A stretch of DNA of 64,000 nt from Larkinella terrae. GTDB lineage: Bacteria > Bacteroidota > Bacteroidia > Cytophagales > Spirosomataceae. The stretch spans positions 186,001-250,000 of the forward strand of contig NZ_WJXZ01000004.1 of assembly GCF_009668025.1 (NCBI RefSeq). Direction: 5' to 3'. Below are positions 26,015-35,164 of the stretch, piece after piece (within the stretch, counting starts at the first letter, position 1; every line of letters begins with the position of its first letter). The position numbers and the translations under genes are program-made. Under the pieces are notes generated by a model that searched no databases, was not told where the DNA came from, and was given only the letters and a program-made list of their open reading frames with translations.

Positions 26015-27654
26015 ACTACCACAGCCGCCCCGTACAGAAAGTTGAAGGACAGGGACAATTTACAAAAAGGCCGCGCTTATTTGATCTATCAGATGAAGAT
26101 TTGGCGACCACATCTGAAATGGATTTCGAAGAGGGTGAGTCACAGTGGAATGAAATTATTCCATTGCGAAAAGATGAGGTAGCATTGGACCTATGGACAT
26201 TTGAGCGTGATAAAGCTGGCGATTGGGTAATTAGTGGCATCTATCGTACAGGAGTCTTTTTATTCCTTCAAAGCAAGCTATTCGCTAAACGCTTCCGGCC
26301 GGATCAATCGACCACATTTTTAATTCAGGGAGAGGAGATCATTAAGCCGGTTATTGATACCCTGATGCGAGATGAGGTGAAGGCGTATATAGACTCCCGT
26401 CAATTTAATGTGCAGGTTGAGTATTTGTCAGCAACGTATGAAGGTCGATTAGAAATCTTCAATCGCCAGCAGCACCTGACAATCAATCCGAAGAACCTGG
26501 AATCATTAGCAACCCATACCCGACCTGTCCTTCGCGATACAGAAACAGTTTGTTACATTCCCTACACAAACGGCATTGTTAAAGTGACCTGCGAGACGAT
26601 TGCGGTTTTGCCTTATTCATTTCTGGAGGACCGCTGTGTATGGCAGTCTCAAGTGCTGGAGCGTGACTTCGACCCGGTCGCAAAAAGTGAAGAGTGTCAC
26701 TTCGCCCAATTTATCCGCAACGTTACCAACAATGAACCCGACCGTCTGCAAGCCTTCCGGACCGCCATAGGCTACTTGATTCATCACTATGGTAATCCAG
26801 CGGAAGGGCAAGCGGTTCTCTGTTACGATGAGGAAATAACCGATGCCCGAAAACCGGAAGGGGGAACCGGAAAAGGATTATTTGCTAATGCCATCCGGCA
26901 AATACGGCCGATCGCGGTGATTGATGGGAAAAAGTTTGATCAAAATGATCGCTTTTGTTTTCAGGAGGTCAGTGAAGACACGGCTGTGGTTTGGATCGAT
27001 GATCCTGTGGTCAACCACCCCAAACCAGAGCGCCGTTTTACCTTGGAGCGTTTCTTTTCCCTGCTCACTGAAGGATGGTCCATTGAGAAGAAAAACCAAC
27101 ACACCTTTCGGATTCCTTTCAAAGACGGCCCCAAGCTGTTGATATCTTCGAACGTGGTCATGTCGAATGAAGGGTCATCCAACATCCGTCGGCAGTTCAT
27201 TATTGAGTTCAGTAACTACTACAAAAGCAAAATCAAACGAGGTAATGAAAAGCCGATCCAGACCGAGCACGGGTGCATCTTCTTTAGCGATGATTGGGAT
27301 GTAGACGAATGGAAACGCTTTGATCGCTATATGATTGGGTGCGTTCTGGATTACCTCCGCCTGGGTTTACAGCCCTACGGTTTACACAGCGCCGATCAGA
27401 ACCGGTTACGGCAGACGGCAGGCGAGGAGTTCTTTGAATGGATCACTACCTACAAAGGTACTGGTTTGCTTGCTAATGAAGTCTATAATCGAGATGACGT
27501 TTTCAGGGATTATAAGGCGTTTGCCGGGATTACCGACAACACGACACCGACGCGGGGCTTCACCAACAACATTAACCAGTACGCCAAAAGTAAAGGCTGG
27601 AAATACACTCGTGGAACGGACACCCGGACTGTCACTTTTATGCTCAAATCATGA
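26011..27654 (+). CDS. Primase-associated helicase-like ATPase (DUF5906/VirE-like)
   Basis: 547 aa. The P-loop reads 'PEGGTGKGLFANAI' (near residue 290), followed by 'RFCFQEVSEDTAVVWIDDP' (Walker B-like, near 325) and 'PFKDGPKLLISSNVVMSNEGSSNIRRQF' (sensor/Arg-finger region near 375). This pattern is that of superfamily 3-type helicases such as the DUF5906/primase-helicase proteins of phages and satellites. The N-terminal 230 residues are unassigned. Probably unwinds the island's origin for autonomous replication. Overlaps neighbours by 4 bp on both sides. Confidence 0.82.
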   Translation: MNYHSRPVQKVEGQGQFTKRPRLFDLSDEDLATTSEMDFEEGESQWNEIIPLRKDEVALDLWTFERDKAGDWVISGIYRTGVFLFLQSKLFAKRFRPDQSTTFLIQGEEIIKPVIDTLMRDEVKAYIDSRQFNVQVEYLSATYEGRLEIFNRQQHLTINPKNLESLATHTRPVLRDTETVCYIPYTNGIVKVTCETIAVLPYSFLEDRCVWQSQVLERDFDPVAKSEECHFAQFIRNVTNNEPDRLQAFRTAIGYLIHHYGNPAEGQAVLCYDEEITDARKPEGGTGKGLFANAIRQIRPIAVIDGKKFDQNDRFCFQEVSEDTAVVWIDDPVVNHPKPERRFTLERFFSLLTEGWSIEKKNQHTFRIPFKDGPKLLISSNVVMSNEGSSNIRRQFIIEFSNYYKSKIKRGNEKPIQTEHGCIFFSDDWDVDEWKRFDRYMIGCVLDYLRLGLQPYGLHSADQNRLRQTAGEEFFEWITTYKGTGLLANEVYNRDDVFRDYKAFAGITDNTTPTRGFTNNINQYAKSKGWKYTRGTDTRTVTFMLKS

Positions 27655-28955
27655 CCAATTTACATTTAACATTTAAGGATTCCACCATGGAAGGGTATGT
27701 GTGTACGCGCACGTATACACACCCTAGAATAATAGGTTCCTTAAATGCTAAATGCAAAAGTCCTCAGAAAAGTATGGAAACGGCACTTTTGGATTTACCT
27801 ATCAGCTTTTTTGAATACGACCGTCAACGCCAAGTTTTCGGTAATGTACCCACTCAAAAGACCACGCTGCGCCGAATGGTCAAAACTAAGTACTACCGGG
27901 AGAAGATCGAAGCGATCCGCAACGAGCCGAACAAGGGCAAACAGGATGAGCTTAAAAAGCACCTGCCTGCCTTTACGCCAGCCGCCCTTTTAAACCACCG
28001 AAAGAAGGACACAACGTTTGATGAGAAGGTCATTTATCAATATCCACTAATGATGGGTGATGTTGATCTGAAAGACAATGTAGGCATTGACATGACAGAA
28101 TTGAAAAAGCACATTTCACGGCTGCCCTATGTGCTTCTTTGCGCCTATTCGGTTCGTGGTGGCCTCTGGTTCGTTGTAAGGCTACCAGATAATCAGACGC
28201 CGGATACGTTGAGTGGACATTTCCGCTATTTGCAAAAACTATTCACCGATTGGTTCGGTATCAAGCTGGACGGAAGTAAGGGTGGGAATCCGACAGATTT
28301 GCGATTTGTCAGTTACGATCCTGAACCGTATATCAATGAAAATCCTTCAGTGATGGCGGGAATTTATAATCCTCCTCCGCCGAATATGCGAGTATTTGAT
28401 TCGTGCTACAACACCGATGACAGTCAGCTCTTAAATCGAATTATAAATGCGCTACGGATAGCTGGAGCTGGAGAGCGTCATATCAAACTTTTAAAATTAG
28501 CCAGGGTGATAGGTGGCTATATCGGAGCAGGGCGCCTTGATGAGCAAACTGCAGTTTATGCTTTAGAAACAGTTGCCAGTGAATGGCCAAACTTTACGAA
28601 GTCGCAAAAAACAATTCGTGACGGTATTCGAAATGGTAAGTTGGCTCCTATTGGGGGAAGCGATTCCAAATTACAGAATTATCGGCAGTCACATCGGCCA
28701 AAAGCATCACCTCCCAAATTGTCCCGTTCAAAATTGGAGAATCTGCCGATTGAGTACGTGTCTGTTTCATTTGAGGCAATTGCCGATTATCCGAAGGGAT
28801 GGGATGTAACGGATCAAAAACCGACATTTCGTCTTGTTGTTAGTCCTCGACGAGCCGAAATAGCCGCGGCATTCAATCTGCCCAAAGAAACGTTGCCACT
28901 CTTCTCATTTGAGCCGATTTCGAGCCAATTAGAGCAAAATTTTTTACTTAAATAA
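27651..28955 (+). CDS. BT4734/BF3469 (VirE N-terminal) family primase-like protein
   Basis: 434 aa, coupled by ATGA overlap to the helicase gene. Residues about 65-235 match the BT4734/BF3469 (VirE_N) domain: 'HLPAFTPAALLNHRKK', 'YPLMMGDVDLKDN', 'LPYVLLCAYSVRGGLWFVVRLPDNQT', 'LFTDWFGIKLDGSKGGNPTDLRFVSYDPEPYINENP'. This domain resembles archaeo-eukaryotic primase folds and usually precedes a helicase domain; here it follows the helicase as a separate gene. The C-terminal part ('ASPPKLSRSKLENLP') is unassigned. A later Met (residue 13) is an alternative start. Confidence 0.82.
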   Translation: MTNLHLTFKDSTMEGYVCTRTYTHPRIIGSLNAKCKSPQKSMETALLDLPISFFEYDRQRQVFGNVPTQKTTLRRMVKTKYYREKIEAIRNEPNKGKQDELKKHLPAFTPAALLNHRKKDTTFDEKVIYQYPLMMGDVDLKDNVGIDMTELKKHISRLPYVLLCAYSVRGGLWFVVRLPDNQTPDTLSGHFRYLQKLFTDWFGIKLDGSKGGNPTDLRFVSYDPEPYINENPSVMAGIYNPPPPNMRVFDSCYNTDDSQLLNRIINALRIAGAGERHIKLLKLARVIGGYIGAGRLDEQTAVYALETVASEWPNFTKSQKTIRDGIRNGKLAPIGGSDSKLQNYRQSHRPKASPPKLSRSKLENLPIEYVSVSFEAIADYPKGWDVTDQKPTFRLVVSPRRAEIAAAFNLPKETLPLFSFEPISSQLEQNFLLK

Positions 28956-28971
28956 CCAATCAATCCACACC

Positions 28972-29457
28972 ATGGAAAATCAAAAACAGAAAGGAGTACC
29001 CACGAAGTACAAACCGGAGTACAATCAAATTGCCCGCCAATGCTGCTTATTGGGCGCTACAGATGACGATTTAGCCAAGCAGTTCGAAGTCAGCCAAAAG
29101 ACGATTAACAACTGGAAGAAACAATTTCCTGATTTTTTACAGTCAGTCAAGGAAGGGAAATTAATCGCGGACGTGAAAGTAGCTGAAGCCTTCTACAAAC
29201 GGTGTGTTGGCTTTGAGCATCACGAAGTTACACGCGAAGGTGAAGCCCCATATGACTCACTTACAGGTGGTTACGACAAAAAAATGTTAAAAGTAACAAA
29301 AATCGTGACTAAATACATTCCACCCGATGCGGCTGCCTGTCTCAATTGGTTAAAGAACCGCCAACCGGAACATTGGCGTGATAAGCAGCATGTCGAACTA
29401 GCGGCTGAAATTGATCTGACGATGAATTTAGATGGTCCAGAATTGGGCGAAAATTAA
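28972..29457 (+). CDS. Small terminase-like DNA-binding protein (TerS-like)
   Basis: 161 aa. 'IARQCCLLGATDDDLAKQFEVSQKTINNWKKQFPDFLQSVKEGK' is a helix-turn-helix, then 'KVAEAFYKRCVGFEHHEVTREG' and 'KIVTKYIPPDAAACLNWLKNRQPEHWRDKQ' follow. This order (HTH, VAxAlykrA-G, 'PPDxxAaxxWLKNRxPexWrdk') is characteristic of phage small terminase subunits in many Bacteroidota and Proteobacteria prophages. TerS recognises the packaging site and recruits TerL; no TerL gene follows here. Seventeen bases separate it from the primase gene. Confidence 0.82.
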   Translation: MENQKQKGVPTKYKPEYNQIARQCCLLGATDDDLAKQFEVSQKTINNWKKQFPDFLQSVKEGKLIADVKVAEAFYKRCVGFEHHEVTREGEAPYDSLTGGYDKKMLKVTKIVTKYIPPDAAACLNWLKNRQPEHWRDKQHVELAAEIDLTMNLDGPELGEN

Positions 29458-29481
29458 TTTCAATTTTTAATCCACACCAGA

Positions 29482-32400
29482 ATGTCTCAGGAAAAAGAAA
29501 ACGAAGTTCTCATCGAGATCACCATCGATGAGGCTGCTACTGAAAAGCGGATCGCCAGCCTGCGTAAATCGCTGGAAGATCTGCGTGCCGAAAAAGCCAA
29601 GATCAAAAAAGAGTTTAAGGCCGGCACAATCACTTCCGAAGAGTATGCCACTGCGATCACGAAAAATGAACGGGCAACCAAGGCTCTGTCAAAGGAGATG
29701 CGCGACAATGAACGTGCCCTCAACCTCAACGACAAAGCGAACAAAGCCGTTACCGGGTCGCTGAATGAGATGCGCGCGCGTCTTTCGCAATACAAGGAAC
29801 TGATCGGCGATCTGTCTCCGGAGGAACGGGCATCAAAGGCCGGGCGCGATTTCATCAAAATGACCAATGACCTCAACGAAGAGGTGCTGGGCATTGAAAA
29901 ATCGTATGGCGTGGCCGGGCGTGCCGTGGGTCGCTATGCCGACGGTATCCGGGAAGCGATCGGCGACCAGGTACCGATCATCGGCCAGCTAAAATCCATT
30001 TACGGACTGCTCACCGATGGAATTACCTACCTGAAGGAAAACCGGCAGGGGTGGATCGACCAGGCGAAAAGTATTCAGCTGTCGTCGATCGGCGTAACCG
30101 GTTTTGGGAAAGCCGCCAAAGCAGCGCTGGCCGCGACCGGGATTGGGTTACTGGTCCTCGCGTTTACGGCCCTGATCGGTTTCCTGACCAAAACGCAGAC
30201 CGGGATGGATTTCATCGAACGGAAAACCAAGGCGTTCGGGTCTGTTGTCGGTTTGGTATCGCGGGGCGTTTGGTCGCTGGGTGAGCTGCTGGTCAATGTC
30301 TGGAACAAACCGGGCGAAGCCCTGAAGAAATTCGGGGATTTCATTCAGGAGAATTTAATCAACCAGGTGAAAGGATTCGGCGTGATCCTGAAAGCGATCG
30401 GGGAGGGCAATTGGGTCGGGATGGTCGACGGTATTGTACAGGTCGGGACCGGCATTACCGATGCTTCGAAAAAGGCAGGAAAGCTGGCTGATGAGTTGGA
30501 ACGAACCGCCAAGGCAGGGGAGGCCGTTGCCCTGGAATCGCAGAAGATCCGTGACCTGTCGATCGAGATGGAGGCCAAATACAAGCAGATGCGCGGGGAG
30601 GCAGAAAGGTTGAAACAGATCGCCGACGATACGACGAAACCGTACAATGATCGGCTGGCCGCTATCCGGAAGGCTGGCGAAATCGAATCGAAGCTTCAGA
30701 ATGAACGGGAGGCCTTCCAGAAACGCGTTGTGGCTAATGTGAAGGAAGAAGCCAAGCTGAACGGCAATAATTACGAGGATCGTAAAAAGGTGGCCGAAGC
30801 AGAAGCGGAGTTAGGCGACGTCCGGGAGGAGCGGTATGAACGGGCTACGGAGATTCAAAACACGTTGAACGGCCTGGTTCAGGAAGAGAAAGAAAAAAGC
30901 ATCGAAGCGGCCAAGGAAGCCCTCAGCGCCCAGATCGCCGGGAATGAGCTGCGACTGAATGCCGCCAAAAAGTTAGGTCGGGATACGCTGGCCATCGAGG
31001 AGCAGCTGATCCGGCAGCGGGCGGAACTGGAGAAAAAGGATTTGAAGAACAAAGCCCAGATCCGGATGGTCGATGCCCAGGCAGATGCCGAAATCGTAGA
31101 ACTTCGGGTCGCGCGGGCCGTCGAGGAACAAAGTCGGTTTTTCCGTGTCCAGCAATCGGGCATTGTTGCCCGGCTTGCCCTGGTGAAAAAGGGAACCGAG
31201 GAGGAAGCTGATCTGGTCAAACAGCAAATTACCAATCAGGCCCAGCAGGAGCGAATCAATGTGCTGGCCACAATTAAGAATGCTAAAGAGCAAAAGGCGA
31301 AACTGGCCGAAATCGATGCGTCGGAGAAAGCCCAGAGGCTCGCCGTCGATGCGGCTCTGAAAGCGCAGTTGGCACAAAACGACGCGGTGGCGATTCAGGC
31401 CCGGTTGAATGCCGTTTCGGAAGGTTCGGACGTCGAATTTGCCCTCCGGAAGGAACTCCTTGACGCTCAGATGAAGGCTGAACTCGAAAACATCACCTTG
31501 ACGGAGGAACAGAAAAAGGAAATCCGGAGCCGGTTTGCCAAAGAACAGGCCGCGGTGGACAAGGAGTTGCTCGTCAAGCAGAAAACCGATGCGGTGACGG
31601 CTGCTCAATCCCGGTTAAACGTGACGAAATCCGGCAGCGCAGCCGAATACCAGGAGCGCCAGAAGCTATTGGCGGAGCAGGAAGCCTTGGAACTACAGCA
31701 GGCGGGGAAAAATGAAGTAGCGAAGGATGAAATCACGACTCGGTACGCGCGGGCTCGGAAAGATTTAACGAAAGAATACTTTCAGGACATCGCCAATACC
31801 ATCACTTCAACGCTGCAGCAGGGCACGGCGACGCTTTCGGCCATCTATGACGCTCAAACCGCTATCCAGCAGAAGGCCTTGGATGATCAGGAAAAATCAG
31901 CCATAAAATCAGCGGGGGCAAATGCCGAAATGAGGGAGAAGATTGAGAAACAATTCCAGAAAAAGCGGGAAGATCTGGAAAAAGAAACCGGTGAAAAACG
32001 TAAAAAGGTAGCCAAGATCGAAGCCCGGATCAACCAGGCGCAGGCCATCACCAACATTCTGGCCAATAACGCCGGGCGTCCGCTATTGGCGGCTCTGTTG
32101 GTGGCCCTGACGGAAGTCCAGACACAAGCGCAGCTCCGCAAGATCGAAGCCGAGCAGTATGCCCAGGGCGGGTATGTTTCCGATCGCAAAGGGGCGTATG
32201 TGACCGGTCCCGGTACCGGGACTTCGGACAGCATTGCCGCCCGGATTAGCAATGGTGAAGCGGTGATCAATGCCAAATCGACCCAGATGTTTTATCCCGA
32301 GTTGTCAGCCATCAACATGGCGGGTGGTGGTCGTCGGTTTCCCGGGGCGATGTCAACTAGTGCACTACCAAGTTTTAATTACGGTGGTGTGGCTTTACAA

Positions 32401-32589
32401 TCCGCTTCCTCAACCAATACATTTAATGAGGCTCGGTTAGCGACCCTGATTGGCCGGGAAGTCTCTCGACAGGTATCAGGGGCTCTGCAAAATATGCCTG
32501 CCCCTGTTGTGGCTGTTACGGATATTCACACCAAATCTGCCCAGATGACCAAAGTCCAGGTCCGGGGCGATGTAACCACTAAAGGCTAA
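29482..32589 (+). CDS. Phage tail tape measure protein
   Basis: 1035 aa. Long coiled coils (about 1-110 and 340-860), hydrophobic membrane-like segment near residues 210-235 ('ALAATGIGLLVLAFTALIGFLT'), and a C-terminal motif 'GPGTGTSDSIAARISNGEAVINAKS' near residue 911, which is typical of tape measure C-termini in Bacteroidota prophages. Four degenerate repeats of about 70-76 residues share an 'xRLNxxxxG' start (near residues 486, 562, 638 and 708), e.g. 'ARLNAVSEGSDVEFALRKELLDAQ'. Tape measure length sets tail length in siphophages. Better GC content than the flanking cargo, closer to the host. Confidence 0.85.
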   Translation: MSQEKENEVLIEITIDEAATEKRIASLRKSLEDLRAEKAKIKKEFKAGTITSEEYATAITKNERATKALSKEMRDNERALNLNDKANKAVTGSLNEMRARLSQYKELIGDLSPEERASKAGRDFIKMTNDLNEEVLGIEKSYGVAGRAVGRYADGIREAIGDQVPIIGQLKSIYGLLTDGITYLKENRQGWIDQAKSIQLSSIGVTGFGKAAKAALAATGIGLLVLAFTALIGFLTKTQTGMDFIERKTKAFGSVVGLVSRGVWSLGELLVNVWNKPGEALKKFGDFIQENLINQVKGFGVILKAIGEGNWVGMVDGIVQVGTGITDASKKAGKLADELERTAKAGEAVALESQKIRDLSIEMEAKYKQMRGEAERLKQIADDTTKPYNDRLAAIRKAGEIESKLQNEREAFQKRVVANVKEEAKLNGNNYEDRKKVAEAEAELGDVREERYERATEIQNTLNGLVQEEKEKSIEAAKEALSAQIAGNELRLNAAKKLGRDTLAIEEQLIRQRAELEKKDLKNKAQIRMVDAQADAEIVELRVARAVEEQSRFFRVQQSGIVARLALVKKGTEEEADLVKQQITNQAQQERINVLATIKNAKEQKAKLAEIDASEKAQRLAVDAALKAQLAQNDAVAIQARLNAVSEGSDVEFALRKELLDAQMKAELENITLTEEQKKEIRSRFAKEQAAVDKELLVKQKTDAVTAAQSRLNVTKSGSAAEYQERQKLLAEQEALELQQAGKNEVAKDEITTRYARARKDLTKEYFQDIANTITSTLQQGTATLSAIYDAQTAIQQKALDDQEKSAIKSAGANAEMREKIEKQFQKKREDLEKETGEKRKKVAKIEARINQAQAITNILANNAGRPLLAALLVALTEVQTQAQLRKIEAEQYAQGGYVSDRKGAYVTGPGTGTSDSIAARISNGEAVINAKSTQMFYPELSAINMAGGGRRFPGAMSTSALPSFNYGGVALQSASSTNTFNEARLATLIGREVSRQVSGALQNMPAPVVAVTDIHTKSAQMTKVQVRGDVTTKG

Positions 32590-32590
32590 T

Positions 32591-33031
32591 ATGAGACAGC
32601 TATTCAAAAAATACCGGCTCTTACGTCAACGACGGCAATTGATCCGGGCGATTCTGGCCGAGTATCCTCAGTGGAAAGAAGAAGCACCGGAAGGCATTAT
32701 CGGTTATTATTTATCGGAGTTGGTCGCCCACTATGCGACGGCGGAAATGAACTGTCGCGAGAATAATCAACCTTTGCCGTCGTGCCCGAACCTGCTCCGG
32801 AAGGTAATTGCCTACCAAGCCCGATGGCTGGACGATCCCTTGTATTATGCCATCCGTTGCCATACGATTCTATTTGAGAAAGTGCTGCTGGAACAGGAAG
32901 TTGTACAGCTTCGGCAACGGCTGCAAACCTATAGTCAGCACACGGAAAAGCTTTGGGAAGTAACCGATGAGGTCTCCCAGCAACTCTTCGATCTTCACAA
33001 AACCACCCAGATTACAAACCGACAGAACTGA
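32591..33031 (+). CDS. Small protein of unknown function between tail genes
   Basis: 146 aa starting 1 base after the tape measure stop and ending on the first base of the next gene's start (TGATGG). Basic N-terminus ('FKKYRLLRQRRQLIRAIL') and a helical C-terminus ('VVQLRQRLQTYSQHTEKLWEVTDEVSQQLFDLHK'). Two Cys in 'NCRENNQPLPSC'. Tight placement in the tail block suggests a virion or assembly role, not demonstrated. Confidence 0.6.
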   Translation: MRQLFKKYRLLRQRRQLIRAILAEYPQWKEEAPEGIIGYYLSELVAHYATAEMNCRENNQPLPSCPNLLRKVIAYQARWLDDPLYYAIRCHTILFEKVLLEQEVVQLRQRLQTYSQHTEKLWEVTDEVSQQLFDLHKTTQITNRQN

Positions 33032-35070
33032 TGGAAGACGGAATTTATTTGCAGGGCCCGGCGGGTTGGGTATGGGTGGCCGAATCGTCGCTGGCGCTGA
33101 CGATTCAAGCCAACGATCTGACCAAGCCCGATAGTATTCAACTCACCTATTCGAATCAATTTACATTACCGCATTCTCTGGCAATCCAACGGCTGCTGGA
33201 AAATGCCGAACAATTGGATGCGGGTAGTCAACACCCCTATAAGCTGATTCCAGCCCGGTTGATTGAAGAGGATGAAATTGCTTTTGAAGGCGTGGCTGAA
33301 TTACAACAATTTCAGGGCGAGTGGCAAGTTTCCCTTTATGATCCGCAGCGGGCGTTATTTGACAAGTTAGCGGAGAAAAGCATTCGAGATCTGGATCTGT
33401 CCTGGCTGGACCATTCGTGGACGCTCGACCAAATCAACGCCCGCGCCGGGGCAACCGAAGGCGTTTGTTACCCGATTCTGGATTATGGCACGATCGATGG
33501 TGGCATTGTAGCGCAGGATACGATTTTTCCGGCCGTTTTTGTGCCGACAATCCTCACCCAAATGCTTCAGGAGGAGGGTTATCGGCCCGTGGGCGCCTGG
33601 CTGGATGATCCGTTATTAAAGCAAATGGTTATCCCGTTTACGGAAGCCGAACCGCTGGCACGGGATCAGGAATGGATCGATGCTCGGACGGCTCGGGTCA
33701 CGGTCGAGACGATGGCGCCGACCCCCATGTTTGGCGGAGTACTAAACCAAATTATGCTACTTTCCGTGGATGACCGGGAACTGGATAACTGGAAAGACGG
33801 CAAAGCCAATAACTTCAACACCACGACGTATAGCTATGTGGCCGATGCGGCTATGCGATTGAAAGTAGTCGCGGTGCAGCGGTTTATGGTTAAAGTGGAT
33901 GTGGGGACCGTGGAGGTCAAGTTGCAATTGGAGAAAAACGGGGCTTTCGTCGAGCAGGCGTACTGGTCGAAAACGACTGGTTACAATCAGAGCCGAGCGA
34001 AGATTGACCAATTAGAACTCGATATTGAAATTCTGCTGAAGAAGGGTGATACGCTAAAAATCAGACGAATTGTACAGAAACGGTCGGCGATCGCGCAATG
34101 GGAAGGTTTTATTATGAATGATCCGGATTCGACCTACGCTTCGTTCATTCCGGACGCAACGATTCATACGGGAGATACCTGGTTAGTGGCTCAGAATCTA
34201 CCCGATCTGAAATGTACGGAGTTACTCCTCAGCCTGGCTTTCAAAATGGGCGGATGGTTTGCTATCGACAACCGTCGGAAAACGGTGGAACTATTCAAGC
34301 TGACGGATGTGACTAGGAACCGGGTACAGGCGGTGGATTGGTCAGCTTATCTGGAAGAGGGAGAAGAGCCGAGTCTTTCGTTTCAGATCGATCCGTATGC
34401 GCAGCGAAATCTATTGAAGTACAAGGAGCAATCAGGCGTAGATAAAGGCTTTGGAGACGGCGTGATTCGTTGCGACAGGGCAACGTTACCAGCTGAAACA
34501 ACGTTGTTTACCCTGCCTTTTTCGGCCTCTATGGAATCCGCCCGGCAGATCGGCAGCTACGGCGCACCGCTGTTGATCGAAACCCGAACGATAACCGGCA
34601 GCGGGGAAACACTTCAGATCCAGAAAAAGGCGACCGGTGCGCGGGTCATTCTAGTGGAGCCGACGAAATCGTTTGAGATTAGTACGAAGATTTTGAATAC
34701 GGCAGGCGAGGTAGTTCCGGCCACGGTGACGCTAACCGGCTGCTGGTTTGGTCGGCGGCCAAAAACAGTGCTCACCAACGACAATGCTTTCTCATTGTCG
34801 TTCGATCCGGGACCGGCACAGATTTCGGAAGTAGCGTTAATTGCCCGGTATTATGACGGTTTGAAACAAGTGCTGCGCAGGCCTCGAGTCTTTACGCCTT
34901 CGATCCACCTGCGGAGCCATGTAGTCGCCAACCTCAACCCCAAATTGCCAATTCGTCTCCGGAATGTCAGGGTAGGCGAGATTGAAATAAGTGATGGCTA
35001 TTTTTACCTGAATAAGGTTAATAATTACCGGTCTGGGATGACTTGCACAGCTACTCTGATTGCGTTTTAG
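33031..35070 (+). CDS. Putative phage tail/baseplate protein
   Basis: 679 aa, beta-rich. Starts 'MEDGIYLQGPAGWVWVAESSLALTIQANDLTKPDSIQLTYSNQFTLP', a pattern I associate with tail proteins coded after the tape measure in Bacteroidota phages. A helical middle part ('LKVVAVQRFMVKVDVGTVEVKLQLEKNG') is flanked by beta domains; the C-terminus ends 'LRNVRVGEIEISDGYFYLNKVNNYRSGMTCTATLIAF'. Probably the distal-tail or tail-tip component. The assignment rests on gene order plus overall look, not on a catalytic motif. Last gene of the phage-like run, closed by a hairpin. Confidence 0.6.
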   Translation: MEDGIYLQGPAGWVWVAESSLALTIQANDLTKPDSIQLTYSNQFTLPHSLAIQRLLENAEQLDAGSQHPYKLIPARLIEEDEIAFEGVAELQQFQGEWQVSLYDPQRALFDKLAEKSIRDLDLSWLDHSWTLDQINARAGATEGVCYPILDYGTIDGGIVAQDTIFPAVFVPTILTQMLQEEGYRPVGAWLDDPLLKQMVIPFTEAEPLARDQEWIDARTARVTVETMAPTPMFGGVLNQIMLLSVDDRELDNWKDGKANNFNTTTYSYVADAAMRLKVVAVQRFMVKVDVGTVEVKLQLEKNGAFVEQAYWSKTTGYNQSRAKIDQLELDIEILLKKGDTLKIRRIVQKRSAIAQWEGFIMNDPDSTYASFIPDATIHTGDTWLVAQNLPDLKCTELLLSLAFKMGGWFAIDNRRKTVELFKLTDVTRNRVQAVDWSAYLEEGEEPSLSFQIDPYAQRNLLKYKEQSGVDKGFGDGVIRCDRATLPAETTLFTLPFSASMESARQIGSYGAPLLIETRTITGSGETLQIQKKATGARVILVEPTKSFEISTKILNTAGEVVPATVTLTGCWFGRRPKTVLTNDNAFSLSFDPGPAQISEVALIARYYDGLKQVLRRPRVFTPSIHLRSHVVANLNPKLPIRLRNVRVGEIEISDGYFYLNKVNNYRSGMTCTATLIAF

Positions 35071-35082
35071 CTGAACACGTTG

Positions 35083-35113
35083 AGTGCCCTGATCGGTTTG
35101 TGATCAGGGCACT
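35083..35113 (+). terminator. Hairpin closing the phage-like block
   Basis: AGTGCCCTGATC/GATCAGGGCACT, a perfect 12-bp stem with a 7-nt loop, 13 bp after the tail gene. It lacks a T-tract, so it may be a weak terminator. Confidence 0.6.
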
Positions 35114-35164
35114 AGTCAGAGAATAAGTGTATCTCGAAAAGAGCTTTTTATGAGAAAAGGTATT

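Noticed and set aside
28972-35070. Complete prophage
   Set aside because: No large terminase, portal, protease, major capsid or lysis gene is visible between or beside the phage-like genes.
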